Shown: positions 14,532 through 23,840 of the stretch, one piece after another
How positions within the stretch are numbered: position 1 is the first letter of the stretch
Layout: each line of letters starts with the position of its first letter
Assembly (NCBI RefSeq): GCF_003333325.1
Contig: NZ_QOLC01000077.1
Span: 1-31,701, forward strand
DNA length: 31,701 nt
Source: Candidatus Ulvibacter alkanivorans
Lineage (GTDB): Bacteria > Bacteroidota > Bacteroidia > Flavobacteriales > Flavobacteriaceae
Direction: 5' to 3'
Notes under the pieces: generated by a model
Database searches by the model: none
What the model was told of the DNA's origin: nothing
Seen by the model: only the letters and a program-made list of their open reading frames with translations
Translations under genes and position numbers: made by a program

Positions 14532-14929
14532 TGGATAAAGGTTATGAAAAAGAACGGTTCGAGAGTATAAGTATCAAGACTTCGGTGGTCAAGAAATTCA
14601 GAAGGTATTGCCGTAATATTTCAAAATCCCAATCGATGACCTTGCTCTTGATGATCGATTTTTTTGAGAACAATGGCATTTCGCCAACCGAGGCGATGGG
14701 GCCTAAAATGCAGACGCTTGAAATGCTAATCAAAAAACGAATTAATGGGGTTATAGCCATTTTGAAGGACATCGAAAAGAGCCAAACCAAACCGACCGTG
14801 GCGATGATGGAAACTCTATTTAAGGAAGCAGAGCCGAAGAAAAAGCCCTTGATTTTGGAAAAGAAAAATGTAGCGAAAAAGAGGGAAGTACGCTTTCGCG
14901 AAAAGCAAAATCCAAACAACGACCTATAA
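14531..14929 (+). CDS. BfmA/BtgA-like mobilization accessory protein
   Basis: This 132-aa protein resembles the BfmA/BtgA mobilization family of Bacteroidetes elements. The N-terminal half (ESISIKTSVVKKFRRYCRNI, then SQSMTLLLMIDFFENNG) looks like a ribbon-helix-helix DNA-binding region; the C-terminus is a lysine-rich tail. Such proteins bind oriT and help the relaxase. Its ATG coincides with the end of a 16-bp repeat that may be its own operator. It lies 12 bp upstream of the relaxase gene. The tail codons contain a degenerate copy of the iterated palindrome. Confidence 0.75.
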   Translation: MDKGYEKERFESISIKTSVVKKFRRYCRNISKSQSMTLLLMIDFFENNGISPTEAMGPKMQTLEMLIKKRINGVIAILKDIEKSQTKPTVAMMETLFKEAEPKKKPLILEKKNVAKKREVRFREKQNPNNDL

Positions 14930-14941
14930 AAAATCAAAGTT

Positions 14942-15973
14942 ATGTACATCACTATATCACCTCAAAAATTAGGAAAGACCTACGGTCAAAGTTCGGCCGG
15001 TTTTGTCCAGTATCTGGAAAAGGAAAACCAAGGTCTGGAGCAAGAGGAAATGGAACACTTTTTCAATCAATATGGCGATGAAATTTCTGCAGAAGAAGTC
15101 GTTCGGGAAATCGATGGAAATACCGCCAAGCTCAAAAAGAAAGAACCTAAGTTCTATTCCATCACGGTCAGTCCATCAAAATATGAATTGAGACGATTAC
15201 CGAACAGCAGCGAGGATTTAAAACGGTACACCCGTGAACTGATGAAGGAATACGTAAAATGTTTTAACCGTGAAATAAACGGAAGGGCGGTTACCGTGGA
15301 CGACATAAAATACTATGCTAAAATCGAGCACGAAAGAACCTTCAAGGGAACGGATAGGCAGGTGCGGGAAAACCAACCTTTTGCCACAAAAATACTTCAA
15401 CTAAAACACGATATCAGGAAAATAGAACGGGGCGAAGCCAAAGGAAATATCGAACGATTAAAACTGAAGATAGGCAAATTGGAAAGAGATGCGCCACACC
15501 AACAAAACGGAATCCGGATTGTACAGGGGATGCAGAAAGTGGGAAACCAAAGCCACATCCATATTATTGTGAGCCGAAAGGATGCATCCAATTCGGTCAG
15601 TCTATCCCCGGGAAGCAGGTACAAAGCATCGGACGTAGAAATGCACGGTAAGAAGGTTGGACGTGGATTCGACCGGGACAAGTTTTATGAGGCAGCCGAA
15701 AAGACCTTTGACAAGACTTTCAAGTATGAGCGCAATTTTGCCGAAACCTATAAAGCTCGAAAAGCGTTCAAGAAAAATCCGAACCTATACTTTGCCGCAT
15801 TAATGAAATTGCCTGCTAATGAAAAGGCGGTGGCGTTCAAATTGATGCATAAATCGGGAATACCGGTCATTCCAAATATTCCAACAAGTCAAGCGCAATT
15901 GGCATTGCGGATTTTTAAGAGGTTACGGCAGGGCGTTGATGTGGCCATCAAATCAAGTTCCATAGGAATTTAA
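14942..15973 (+). CDS. mobB: MobB-type relaxase (DUF5712 family)
   Basis: This 343-aa protein matches the Bacteroidetes MobB/DUF5712 relaxase group. The N-terminal strand MYITISPQKL precedes candidate catalytic tyrosines (Tyr14, Tyr24), and the metal-binding histidine motif HIHIIVSR sits at 205-212. A charged coiled segment (about 150-185) lies between them. It would nick oriT, remain attached to the 5' end and lead the strand into the type IV channel. The C-terminal 90 residues are helical and basic. It is in one operon with the BfmA/BtgA-like gene upstream and the coupling ATPase 9 bp downstream. Confidence 0.82.
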   Translation: MYITISPQKLGKTYGQSSAGFVQYLEKENQGLEQEEMEHFFNQYGDEISAEEVVREIDGNTAKLKKKEPKFYSITVSPSKYELRRLPNSSEDLKRYTRELMKEYVKCFNREINGRAVTVDDIKYYAKIEHERTFKGTDRQVRENQPFATKILQLKHDIRKIERGEAKGNIERLKLKIGKLERDAPHQQNGIRIVQGMQKVGNQSHIHIIVSRKDASNSVSLSPGSRYKASDVEMHGKKVGRGFDRDKFYEAAEKTFDKTFKYERNFAETYKARKAFKKNPNLYFAALMKLPANEKAVAFKLMHKSGIPVIPNIPTSQAQLALRIFKRLRQGVDVAIKSSSIGI

Positions 15974-15982
15974 TTAAGGGCT

Positions 15983-17563
15983 ATGGAAATCCACAATTTA
16001 TATCACATCCTAATCTTTATCGTTCTGGCCAGCTCGGTTTTTTATTTGCTATACCGATTAACGAAATATGCCTTTGCCCTAGGCTTATTGGCAATATTAG
16101 CATTGTCATTTTGGATTTACGATTCAACACAATTGGTTCAGGGTTCACTTTATCTGATATGCCCATTGCTGTTAATCAATACGGTACTATATGTTTTTCT
16201 GCATACCCCAAATGAACCTGTGAATACCGATGACAAATACCAGGTCAGCTTCAAGACGAACAAGGGCAATTTCAAAATCGAAAATATCAAACGTGGCGCT
16301 TCCGTCATCGGATCCGCAGGAAGCGGAAAGACAGAAAGCGTGGTATATGGTTTCCTGAAGCATTTCAAAAAACGAAACTTTTGCGGTGTCATTCACGATT
16401 ACAAGGATTTTGAAATTACCGAGATGGCCTACCCGCTTTTCAAGGATAATGATATCCCATTCAAGGTAATTTCATTTGACAAGATTATCCACCGTGTCAA
16501 TCCCATTGCACCAAGGTATCTGGAAAACGAAGAAAGTGTAAACGAGGTGTCAAGGGTGTTGATTGAAAACCTTCTGGAACAAAGGGAATCCGGCACGACC
16601 AGCACGACAAAATTTTTCAATGATGCCGCCGAAGGTTTGATAGGCGGATTAATTTGGAAACTGAAGACGTCTTATCCTCAATTCTGCACGCTACCGCATC
16701 TAATCGCTATTTATCAATTCTTGGACACGGATAGCCTTGTTTCCTTTTTGGAAACAAATATCACATCGAGAGCTATGGCAGATGCCTTTATCAGCGGTAA
16801 GGATTCGGAAAGACAGACCGCAGGGGTAAAAAGCACCTTGGCCAATGCGCTCAAACGCATCAGCACCCAACGGATATTTATGGCATTGTCGGCAGATGAA
16901 GTTCCCTTAAATATTAATCACGCAGAGAATCCTGCGGTAATCTCGGTGGTTAACAACCCTAAATTTGAGACTTCATATTCACCTGTAATTGCGACCATTA
17001 TACACACTATCACCAAACAGATGAGTGAGCGCAATTCAATTCCGTCCTTTCTTCTGATGGAAGAAGCACCGACCATTCGCTTATTGAATATGCACCGCAT
17101 TCCTGCAACACTCAGAAGTTATGACATCGCAACGGTATATGTAATGCAGGACAAGATACAGAACGATATGATGTATGGCGATAAGGCAAGCAAGGCGATT
17201 TTGAGCAATCTGTCCTATCAGTTCTTTGGCAAGGTCAATGACCCGGACACGGCCAAGTACTATGAGCGCTTTTTTGAAATCGTAAAAAAAGAAACTACGA
17301 GCGTCAACCGTGGCTACAATCTCAATTTTGATACGCGCATTACAACAGGAGAACGGGAAATACCCAAGATTAGGGCAGACGAATTCTTTCGATTGAAGCA
17401 AGGGCAATTTATAACCTATGCCGATGGTAAGGATAAAAAAGTACAATTTAAGTTGGCTAATATTCAACGAGCGTTACCGAATGAATCAAAACAGTTTTCT
17501 CAGGCTGATTTAGCTACTAATTTTGAGCGGGTTTATGATGAGGCTAGGTCTATATTTAATTAA
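15983..17563 (+). CDS. mobC: Type IV coupling protein (VirD4/MobC-like ATPase)
   Basis: This 526-aa membrane ATPase couples the relaxosome to the transfer channel. The N-terminal 75 residues contain about three hydrophobic segments. The motor domain has Walker A GSAGSGKT (110-117), Walker B FLLMEEA (356-362) and the QRESGTTSTTKFFNDAAEGLI segment typical of coupling proteins. Length fits the compact MobC form of Bacteroidetes. It ends only 13 bp from the convergent stop of the Gabija-like helicase gene, with a shared inverted repeat at the junction. The symbol follows usage for Bacteroidetes elements. Confidence 0.88.
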   Translation: MEIHNLYHILIFIVLASSVFYLLYRLTKYAFALGLLAILALSFWIYDSTQLVQGSLYLICPLLLINTVLYVFLHTPNEPVNTDDKYQVSFKTNKGNFKIENIKRGASVIGSAGSGKTESVVYGFLKHFKKRNFCGVIHDYKDFEITEMAYPLFKDNDIPFKVISFDKIIHRVNPIAPRYLENEESVNEVSRVLIENLLEQRESGTTSTTKFFNDAAEGLIGGLIWKLKTSYPQFCTLPHLIAIYQFLDTDSLVSFLETNITSRAMADAFISGKDSERQTAGVKSTLANALKRISTQRIFMALSADEVPLNINHAENPAVISVVNNPKFETSYSPVIATIIHTITKQMSERNSIPSFLLMEEAPTIRLLNMHRIPATLRSYDIATVYVMQDKIQNDMMYGDKASKAILSNLSYQFFGKVNDPDTAKYYERFFEIVKKETTSVNRGYNLNFDTRITTGEREIPKIRADEFFRLKQGQFITYADGKDKKVQFKLANIQRALPNESKQFSQADLATNFERVYDEARSIFN

Positions 17564-17571
17564 AAAAGATA

Positions 17572-17602
17572 AGATTTCAATCAAGATTAATGATTGAAAT
17601 CT
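17572..17602. terminator. Bidirectional terminator between mobC and the Gabija-like helicase gene
   Basis: AGATTTCAATC (17572-17582) and GATTGAAATCT (17592-17602) are perfect 11-bp arms with a 9-nt loop. A-rich sequence lies on the left and a short T-rich sequence (CTCTTT) on the right. The arms overlap the helicase stop codon (17577-17579). Confidence 0.6.
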
Positions 17603-19385
17603 CTTTCCCGAACTTTTCAATTAATTGTTTATCTGTAATTTTTTCAGGAAATGCCATCGCCAAAAGATGTTTAGGTCTCGACATCGCTACATAGATTATA
17701 CGTTTCTTTTCTTTAATGAAACCATCGGCATCAGGCTCTAAATCTCTAAAATTAATATTGCTTGCGTGGTTTTTTTCATCAAAAAATATTAGGATAGCAT
17801 CCAATGTTTTTCCTTTGACTTGATGAACTGTGGTCAGCGAGCTGGTTTTATCAATATCTACACGATTGAAATGAGCTGAGATAGGGTCTGTTCTCGTAGC
17901 CTTTGCAAAATATTTTGAAGTTTTCTTTATTTTAAAATCAATATCATAATCGAGATTTAAAGCTTCCTTTACGTAAGCTGGGCATAGCTTTGACCAGTCT
18001 TCTACAGTATTTGAAAGTTCTGGCAATCCTTCAACAAATTTTATGATGCGGGCATTATAGAGATAATCAGTTTTTAGGTCGGCTCGCAAATGGCCAAAAT
18101 CAACAAAAGACAATCCTCTATTTTCCAAGCGAATTATAATGTTCCGGGCTATATTAATGGCTTCTTTTAAATTTCTATCATCATACTCAATTTTAGCGGT
18201 AATAAGGTCATAGGCTAATTGGTTGTGCCAAGGACGTTGTTGGGCATCTCTACCTAACATTTTGTTACGCATACTATTTCCACGTACAACTACTTTCAGC
18301 TTTCCAAATCCTTTGTTGCCACAGTATTCTTCAAAATGACCAATGATATCGCCCCTGTCATCCGATTTGTATTTATATACAAGAATAGATTCCTTTAGGT
18401 CGGTCGTACAGGCACTCTTAATTGTGCGTTCTGTTTCTGGTCGCAAAAGTGAGAAACAATCAATAATACGTTGGGGCGACCTTCTATTATTTGACAAGTC
18501 CAAGCCTGTGTAATCATCGTTATTATATTTGTCTAAAAATAATTGTGGATTAGCATCCCTAAACTCATATAAGCTTTGATAAGGGTCGCCAATAAACTCA
18601 ATATTCACTAATCCTTGACTGTTCAATTCCTCAAAAATCTGATGTTGCATAAGAGAATTATCTTGTGCCTCATCAACAATTATATGAGGAAACCTGCTTG
18701 AAAGCCATTTACTTATTCTTGGATTCTTTCTTAGTAGCCTTAAGGCAATATAGGCAGAATCATTGGTAGTTATTAGGCCATTTTCAAATTGCCAGCCTTT
18801 GATATATTTACAGTATTTCTCAAAAATAGCCAAATCCACTTTTTCTTCTGAAGGGGCATTCCCATTTACAGAATAGCTTCCATCGGGTTCCAGTCTTATT
18901 GTGGATGGCAAGTATTGATAATAGATGCTTCTTCCCGACTTAGCTTTTAAAGAATTCATTGGATTTTTGAGACCATCCATCAACTGACCTTTCTTGTTGG
19001 TATATTTCGTTTTCCAAAATAAATCTAAACGGGCATTGCTTTCTAAAATTTGTGGTCTTGCAAAATTTCGTTCAAGAAGATAGTAGAATGGTAATGTGAT
19101 GTAGGTGTTAATGAAGCTATCAATGGTGCTAACTAAATGTGGATATTGTAGGCTTCTACCACAAAGTTGCCTATAAGTTAGGTTAAGCTCATCTTTTGCA
19201 GCATTTGTAAAGGAGATACAGGCAATTCCTGAATGATTACCATAACTGCTTTTGTATTCGCCTTCGAGGTTGATAACTTTTTGAGCAATAGCAGTAGTTT
19301 TACCACCGCCTGGACAGGCATTTAAAACAACTATACCTCTGGTATCAAAGTAGGCTTGTAATTCGTCTGTAATATCCAATTCCAT
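17577..19385 (-). CDS. gajB: UvrD-like superfamily 1 helicase, Gabija GajB-like
   Basis: This 602-aa SF1A helicase shows the ordered motifs: Walker A ACPGGGKTT (23-31), Ia CISFTNAA (56-63), DEAQD (238-242), GDPYQSLYEFRDA (266-278), SLTTVHQVKGKTLD late in the protein and a terminal YVAMSRPKHLL. It is transcribed right after an OLD-family nuclease gene with only 2 bp between them, which is the GajA-GajB arrangement of Gabija. In that system the helicase-like subunit assembles with the nuclease and helps trigger cutting of phage DNA when nucleotides are depleted. At 602 aa it is longer than the roughly 500-aa reference GajB. The defence role is inferred from family and gene order. Confidence 0.82.
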   Translation of the reverse strand: MELDITDELQAYFDTRGIVVLNACPGGGKTTAIAQKVINLEGEYKSSYGNHSGIACISFTNAAKDELNLTYRQLCGRSLQYPHLVSTIDSFINTYITLPFYYLLERNFARPQILESNARLDLFWKTKYTNKKGQLMDGLKNPMNSLKAKSGRSIYYQYLPSTIRLEPDGSYSVNGNAPSEEKVDLAIFEKYCKYIKGWQFENGLITTNDSAYIALRLLRKNPRISKWLSSRFPHIIVDEAQDNSLMQHQIFEELNSQGLVNIEFIGDPYQSLYEFRDANPQLFLDKYNNDDYTGLDLSNNRRSPQRIIDCFSLLRPETERTIKSACTTDLKESILVYKYKSDDRGDIIGHFEEYCGNKGFGKLKVVVRGNSMRNKMLGRDAQQRPWHNQLAYDLITAKIEYDDRNLKEAINIARNIIIRLENRGLSFVDFGHLRADLKTDYLYNARIIKFVEGLPELSNTVEDWSKLCPAYVKEALNLDYDIDFKIKKTSKYFAKATRTDPISAHFNRVDIDKTSSLTTVHQVKGKTLDAILIFFDEKNHASNINFRDLEPDADGFIKEKKRIIYVAMSRPKHLLAMAFPEKITDKQLIEKFGKEISIINLD

Positions 19386-19387
19386 AC

Positions 19388-21319
19388 CTATCCCTTTAAA
19401 TGCTTTAGACTTTTTCGAATGTATTTTGGAATTACAAACTCTTTTCTGGCACGCTTAAGGTTCTTGAGAATATATAGTGAGAAGTTTTGAGAAAATTCGC
19501 CTTTAGCTGGAAACGATTTCCACAACAGTATAGCTGCTTTTCTCTGTTGTTCTTCGGTAAGTTCTTCGTCAATCACGGCATTCACATAGTCAAGAATGGC
19601 TTTCGCCTTTTTGGGTCTTATTTTGTTGATGTACTTAAATAGAAAATTATTTTCAAAACCCTTTTTTGTGTTTGGGATATTTGCAAGTGCCAATTCATAT
19701 TCAAGAGTTTTTTCAGCAGAAAAGATTCTTATGGTGTCCTTACCATTAATCGCGGAAGTGATATTTGGAATTCTGGATGATACGTCTGCTGCCTGAATCA
19801 AATTGTCCAATTCATCAAGCTTTTCGTAGTTATTAGCAATAAGTTTCTTGAAAGAAAATTCTTTTTTCTTTGTGTCCGGATACTTGTCGTTGTCAGTTAA
19901 AATTGAAACTGGTTTACTAATAGATTTATGTGGCTGACTCGAATTGAATAAATGAATAAAAGGGTAAAAACTTGTGCCACCAATATTTACCAGTTCTATC
20001 CTGTAATCTTCCAATCGATATTTCTTTATGGCCGTAAAAGCTGATATTAAAAGCTCTTCAGAAATACCCTCAACGAAGAGTATTGCTTTGGCAAATAGTA
20101 GTTGCGATTTTGTTACGTCTATATATCTCTCTAATTGTCGCCTTCTAAACCTGAAATCTGAGTGTCTCAATTTTTTGTCCTTGACCGAATCTTCCACAAT
20201 CTCTTCTACAACTCTGTTCGTAAATTGTTTACTGAGTTGGAAGGCTTGACCATCCAATAATATTAAATTCTTTAAAGGCACTTTGGAAGTTAACGTTGGG
20301 GAATGTGTTGTAATAAATAGTTGGCTGTTTTTGGATTTACTGGAATCTCGCAAAAAACTATATAGACTCAATTGAAGTTGCGGATGTAAGTGTGCTTCCG
20401 GTTCTTCAATCAGCAAGGCAAAGTGGGGTACTTTATTATCCTTAATTTGGTCTTTGATGTCACCAAGAACTGTTGCGATATAGATTAGATTGTTTTGCCC
20501 AAGACTATTTTGCCAGAGTGAAAACCCATCGCCTGCTAAAGTATCCCTGTCGTGCGGTAAAAAGGGCTTAATAGCGTTTACTATGTATTCGGTTTTGGAT
20601 TGCTCAATTTGAAGTCCAATCTGATTGTCCTTAAAACGTTGATAGATTCCTGATAAATTGTCGTTTACGCCGTCTCTTGTTTCCGATACTTCAGCCTGGG
20701 CTAATAGCTCATCATTTGCGGTGCGCATAATCCCTTCAATAACCTCTTCTGTCTCGTTCTTCTCAACACGTCTTTTAATAACACGACCCAAAACATTTCC
20801 TCTATTGGTCAATAAATCCCGAGTACTATCCCTGAGACCACTTAGGTAGTAGTGCTGAAAAATTGCGAATGTACTATAGTCCGATTTCTGACCTTCCACA
20901 TTTCCTGTGTAGTAGGATGAGACAGGGTATTTTCCACCCTTATCCTCATAGGTCAAGGTAACTTGGGCATATTCATTTGTATCATCATCAGGGTCAATGA
21001 CCATATATTCATATAATGCCCCTTTTTGTAACGCTGATAAACCTTTGAACTGAAAAACAATAGTAATTTTATCTGCTCTCGTAATAGTCAAGCTACCTTC
21101 AGTGTCTTTTTCAATACTTTCGTGAAAATCGGCAAAGCCTACTGAAATATCTCGAATGGGTTCCCCCATATTGTAGAGCAGCCTAATGGCATCGATAACC
21201 GCAGATTTGTTACTTCCGTTTTCCCCAATCAGTATATTAATACTGCGGTTAAAACTAAGTGCCATTTCTTTGATTCCCCTAAAATTTTTGATGAGAAGAT
21301 TTGATAAATACATACGCAA
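19388..21319 (-). CDS. gajA: OLD-family ATPase/TOPRIM nuclease, Gabija GajA-like
   Basis: This 643-aa protein joins an ABC/SMC-type ATPase to a TOPRIM nuclease. The ATPase has Walker A GENGSNKS (32-39; the second-last Gly of GxxGxGKS is Asn), Walker B ALLIEEPEAHLHP (301-313) and the switch THS (338-340). The TOPRIM part has FVEG (Glu417), Glu421 and TDND with Asp476 and Asp478, the metal-binding residues. Together with the adjacent UvrD-like gene this is the Gabija layout. It is a little longer than the reference GajA (about 580 aa). The start could be the second Met (MYLSN). It lies 64 bp downstream of the 400-aa gene on the same strand. Confidence 0.85.
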   Translation of the reverse strand: MRMYLSNLLIKNFRGIKEMALSFNRSINILIGENGSNKSAVIDAIRLLYNMGEPIRDISVGFADFHESIEKDTEGSLTITRADKITIVFQFKGLSALQKGALYEYMVIDPDDDTNEYAQVTLTYEDKGGKYPVSSYYTGNVEGQKSDYSTFAIFQHYYLSGLRDSTRDLLTNRGNVLGRVIKRRVEKNETEEVIEGIMRTANDELLAQAEVSETRDGVNDNLSGIYQRFKDNQIGLQIEQSKTEYIVNAIKPFLPHDRDTLAGDGFSLWQNSLGQNNLIYIATVLGDIKDQIKDNKVPHFALLIEEPEAHLHPQLQLSLYSFLRDSSKSKNSQLFITTHSPTLTSKVPLKNLILLDGQAFQLSKQFTNRVVEEIVEDSVKDKKLRHSDFRFRRRQLERYIDVTKSQLLFAKAILFVEGISEELLISAFTAIKKYRLEDYRIELVNIGGTSFYPFIHLFNSSQPHKSISKPVSILTDNDKYPDTKKKEFSFKKLIANNYEKLDELDNLIQAADVSSRIPNITSAINGKDTIRIFSAEKTLEYELALANIPNTKKGFENNFLFKYINKIRPKKAKAILDYVNAVIDEELTEEQQRKAAILLWKSFPAKGEFSQNFSLYILKNLKRARKEFVIPKYIRKSLKHLKG

Positions 21320-21383
21320 GAAGGTGCTTAGTTAAACTTGTAAATTTAACAAACATTTTCCTGCATTAGAAATCACGGGACTA

Positions 21384-22571
21384 TTAAAGACCAAATCCCT
21401 TAAAATCTTCTTTCCTGTATGTCTCACTATGTGAAATAGTGGGTTTTTTAAAATATCCCAATTCTTCTTGTACCTCTTTAGCGTGGTCAATAAAATCTTG
21501 ACTCATTTCTGGAATGTATAAATAGCAAATGTCATAAAAATCTTGGCCGTTCCCATTATTTCCGAAACCAATGCCTATTACTTTTTCCACAGAAGGATTT
21601 TCCATTCGAGCTACAACACATCGCAGTTCCAATTCCTTTTCTTTTCCATCCCAATTTTTCGATGTCAATGGCATAAAAACGTAGCAATGCGTTGCGTCAT
21701 TCAAGGGCTTTAGCATCCGTGCAAGAGATTTCCTTTGAATTGCATTGTCCAAAATACCACCTAACTCAATGCGATGATTGCGAGATTCCTGGCTTATGAC
21801 CCTAACAGCTTCTTCTAATTCATACCTGCGTTTGTCAGATGTTTCTTTTGTAATATGATACTCGTATAGATGCGTTATCATAAAATCCCAGATATAGCTC
21901 TGTGGAAGTATTTTTTTCCAGTTTTTATATTGTCGTAATTTAATATATGAATGCCAAAGTGTTCCGTCCGACACGAAAGAATCAACTTCTTCTTCAATAT
22001 CAAGCCCTGTTTGAAAATAGAAAGCGAGAAAATCAGATTCTTTTGGCATTGAAAAGTACTTACCTTTTAAAAACTGCTCTTTGTTAACTAAATACTCTGT
22101 AAAGTCAGTTATTGTATCTAATTCGTTTAAGAGTATAGCCGTTGATTCTTCATCAAAAACGTGAATAAAACCTTGACCAAAATCACCGAAAGGTAAAGGG
22201 AAAGTGTTTTTACTTCCAAAAGCAATAGCAATGCGCAGTACTATTCTATTAGCTTTAGGTGGTAAGGGAATTTTATTTTTTCTGTTTCTGGCAAAGAGGT
22301 CATCTGTATTTTTGAGAAAACGTTCCGCGCCGTAAATCTGCTTGGCGGAATCTTCAACGGCTTTTTTGACCCAACGGTCATATTGGATATTTTCATCGAT
22401 ATGATTTGATACCTGAATATCCTTTACGGATATTATCAATATGTAGTTGCCACAGACCACCAAAACATCGCAAAGTTCCTTTTTCTTTTTACCTATGGGA
22501 TTGGGGAAATTCCAAAAGGGAAGGAATGATTTTCGACAAAGGCTGGCAACGTATTTTTCGGATGGCGACAT
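21384..22571 (-). CDS. Unrecognised 395-aa protein preceding the Gabija-like pair; paralogue of 11221-12414
   Basis: The frame is open to a GTG at 22586, but the ATG at 22571 aligns exactly with the start of the paralogue (MSPSEKY versus MTPSEKY) and is preferred. I do not recognise a named family. The N-terminal part has KKKELCDVLVVCG, a strand YILIISVKDI and a helix RWVKKAVEDSAKQIYGAERF, an order like NERD or PD-(D/E)XK nucleases; here the Lys of an E-x-K motif is present (S-V-K) but the acidic residue is Ser. The middle has a conserved LDTITDFTEYLV and the C-terminus a conserved DICYLYIPEM. It is first in a same-strand trio with the nuclease and helicase, so it may be a third component. 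Confidence 0.72.
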   Translation of the reverse strand: MSPSEKYVASLCRKSFLPFWNFPNPIGKKKKELCDVLVVCGNYILIISVKDIQVSNHIDENIQYDRWVKKAVEDSAKQIYGAERFLKNTDDLFARNRKNKIPLPPKANRIVLRIAIAFGSKNTFPLPFGDFGQGFIHVFDEESTAILLNELDTITDFTEYLVNKEQFLKGKYFSMPKESDFLAFYFQTGLDIEEEVDSFVSDGTLWHSYIKLRQYKNWKKILPQSYIWDFMITHLYEYHITKETSDKRRYELEEAVRVISQESRNHRIELGGILDNAIQRKSLARMLKPLNDATHCYVFMPLTSKNWDGKEKELELRCVVARMENPSVEKVIGIGFGNNGNGQDFYDICYLYIPEMSQDFIDHAKEVQEELGYFKKPTISHSETYRKEDFKGFGL

Positions 22572-22634
22572 AAAAAATGCAGACACTAAATAATATCTGC
22601 GTAGAATATATAAATATCAAAGGAATTCAACTAA

Positions 22635-23000
22635 TCAAAAAGGCCCTTTTTCCAGAACCCCCTGTTGAGTAACCTTCCACTGGCCATCCTGTTTTACCAA
22701 TTTAAAAGTCTCGGGCTTGCTGTCATAAGTGGTAGTAAACTTGACCCAAGCAATGTCGCCATCGGTTGTTTCATCCACGACCTTGAAATCAGAGTTTTCG
22801 GAATTACTATCGGGAACAAAATTCTGTATAGAAATCATACCATCGTAACCCTCGGTAGTGGTATGCTTTTTTAGGGTTGAATTATCCTTTGTGTAGAAGC
22901 TTTCGGCAACGACTTTGGCGGTCTCGGTTGGGGAAAGTTCATTTTGTTCCGCACAGGCAAAAAGTAGCAGAACCAGCGAGTAAATGACCAATCTTTTCAT
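22635..23000 (-). CDS. Small lipoprotein with a DUF4878-like fold, at the end of the tra operon
   Basis: This 121-aa protein starts with a lipoprotein signal: MKRLVIYSLVLLLFAC, with Cys16 as the lipid-modified residue. The mature part (SPTETAKVVAESFYTKD, then a beta-rich half ending VKQDGQWKVTQQ) resembles DUF4878-type lipoproteins with an NTF2-like fold. It lies 6 bp after traN, so it is the last gene of the transfer operon. Lipoproteins at such a place often act in surface exclusion or pilus assembly; no evidence here separates these. Confidence 0.7.
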   Translation of the reverse strand: MKRLVIYSLVLLLFACAEQNELSPTETAKVVAESFYTKDNSTLKKHTTTEGYDGMISIQNFVPDSNSENSDFKVVDETTDGDIAWVKFTTTYDSKPETFKLVKQDGQWKVTQQGVLEKGPF

Positions 23001-23006
23001 AACATT

Positions 23007-23840
23007 CTAATTTGGGTTATTAATGTATTTATGCGACACCTTCAGTTTTAGGTTTCGTTCGCCGTCTTTTTCGATTAGTTCCAATATGACCCTGCGGTCA
23101 TCGCTCAAAGAGAATTTCGGCATTACGTAAACCAACCTTGCGGTTTCGTTTTCTGCTATTTTAGTTGGTCGGTTGTAGGTAAATAGCGGTTCTTGATATA
23201 GACGCTGCAAAGATTTTCTCTTCCCTTTCTGTCGGGTCTGAATTGAAAAATTCAGAAAATTCAAATCGTAATCCAATGTCGATTTGTTCTTAATCTGGAT
23301 TACGAAGTAGAGTTCTTCCTTATCAAAAACAATATTCTCAATACTCAGAACGACACCTTCATTTCGTTTTTTTATCCTGCCGATTTTTTGTTTCCGGTCA
23401 AGTAAATATGAACTGAATTTTTGATAATAGTACGTTCTATTTTCAATTCGCTCACTTGGTTCAAGCTGCCCTTTTGCATCCGCGTTCAGAGGCTTTTCAT
23501 TGCCTATGCTGCTGGCCAGAGAGATAAAATAATTCAGCTTTTCAAGTCGCTCTTTGTACTTTACAATATACGAAAAAATCGAGCCATTCTGGTTGATTAC
23601 AAGCAAATTACTTTCCTTTCCGGGCTTTGCCTGTAACAGTCCGAAGTATTGCTCTTTTTCACGGTTGTAGGTAAATACGAAGTTTTCATTTCCTGTTATT
23701 CCCTGTCGTATCGGCTCAGGGAAGAACAGCGCGACATTTTTCTGGTCATTGGCATAAATGGTGTCGAGTGATTTGATTTCTTGTGCTTTCGCGAAAGCGG
23801 AAACCAAAAGCAGGAATACTATTTCGATGTACGTTTTCAT
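23007..23840 (-). CDS. traN: Conjugative transposon protein TraN (DUF4138, VirB9-like)
   Basis: This 277-aa exported protein has a signal peptide (hydrophobic residues 6-18, ending AFAKAQ) and the TraN/DUF4138 pattern: TIYANDQKNVALFFPEPIR near the N-terminus, then a beta-rich domain with YFVIQIKNKSTLDYDLNFLNF and a C-terminal RLVYVMPKFSLSDDRRVILEL. It is the periplasmic/outer-membrane part of the type IV core complex with TraM. It overlaps the traM stop by 4 bp (ATGA), so the two are translationally coupled. The signal peptide codons contain the 14-bp core of the iterated palindrome. Confidence 0.88.
   Translation of the reverse strand: MKTYIEIVFLLLVSAFAKAQEIKSLDTIYANDQKNVALFFPEPIRQGITGNENFVFTYNREKEQYFGLLQAKPGKESNLLVINQNGSIFSYIVKYKERLEKLNYFISLASSIGNEKPLNADAKGQLEPSERIENRTYYYQKFSSYLLDRKQKIGRIKKRNEGVVLSIENIVFDKEELYFVIQIKNKSTLDYDLNFLNFSIQTRQKGKRKSLQRLYQEPLFTYNRPTKIAENETARLVYVMPKFSLSDDRRVILELIEKDGERNLKLKVSHKYINNPN
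23785..23798. repeat. Iterated palindrome core GCTTTCGCGAAAGC
   Basis: A perfect 14-bp palindrome, extended on one side by GGAA, inside the traN signal-peptide codons. It repeats the core found at 10763-10784. Confidence 0.6.

Noticed and set aside
14542..14952. 136-aa minus-strand ORF
   Set aside because: It is an antisense shadow of the BfmA/BtgA-like gene with no motif of its own.
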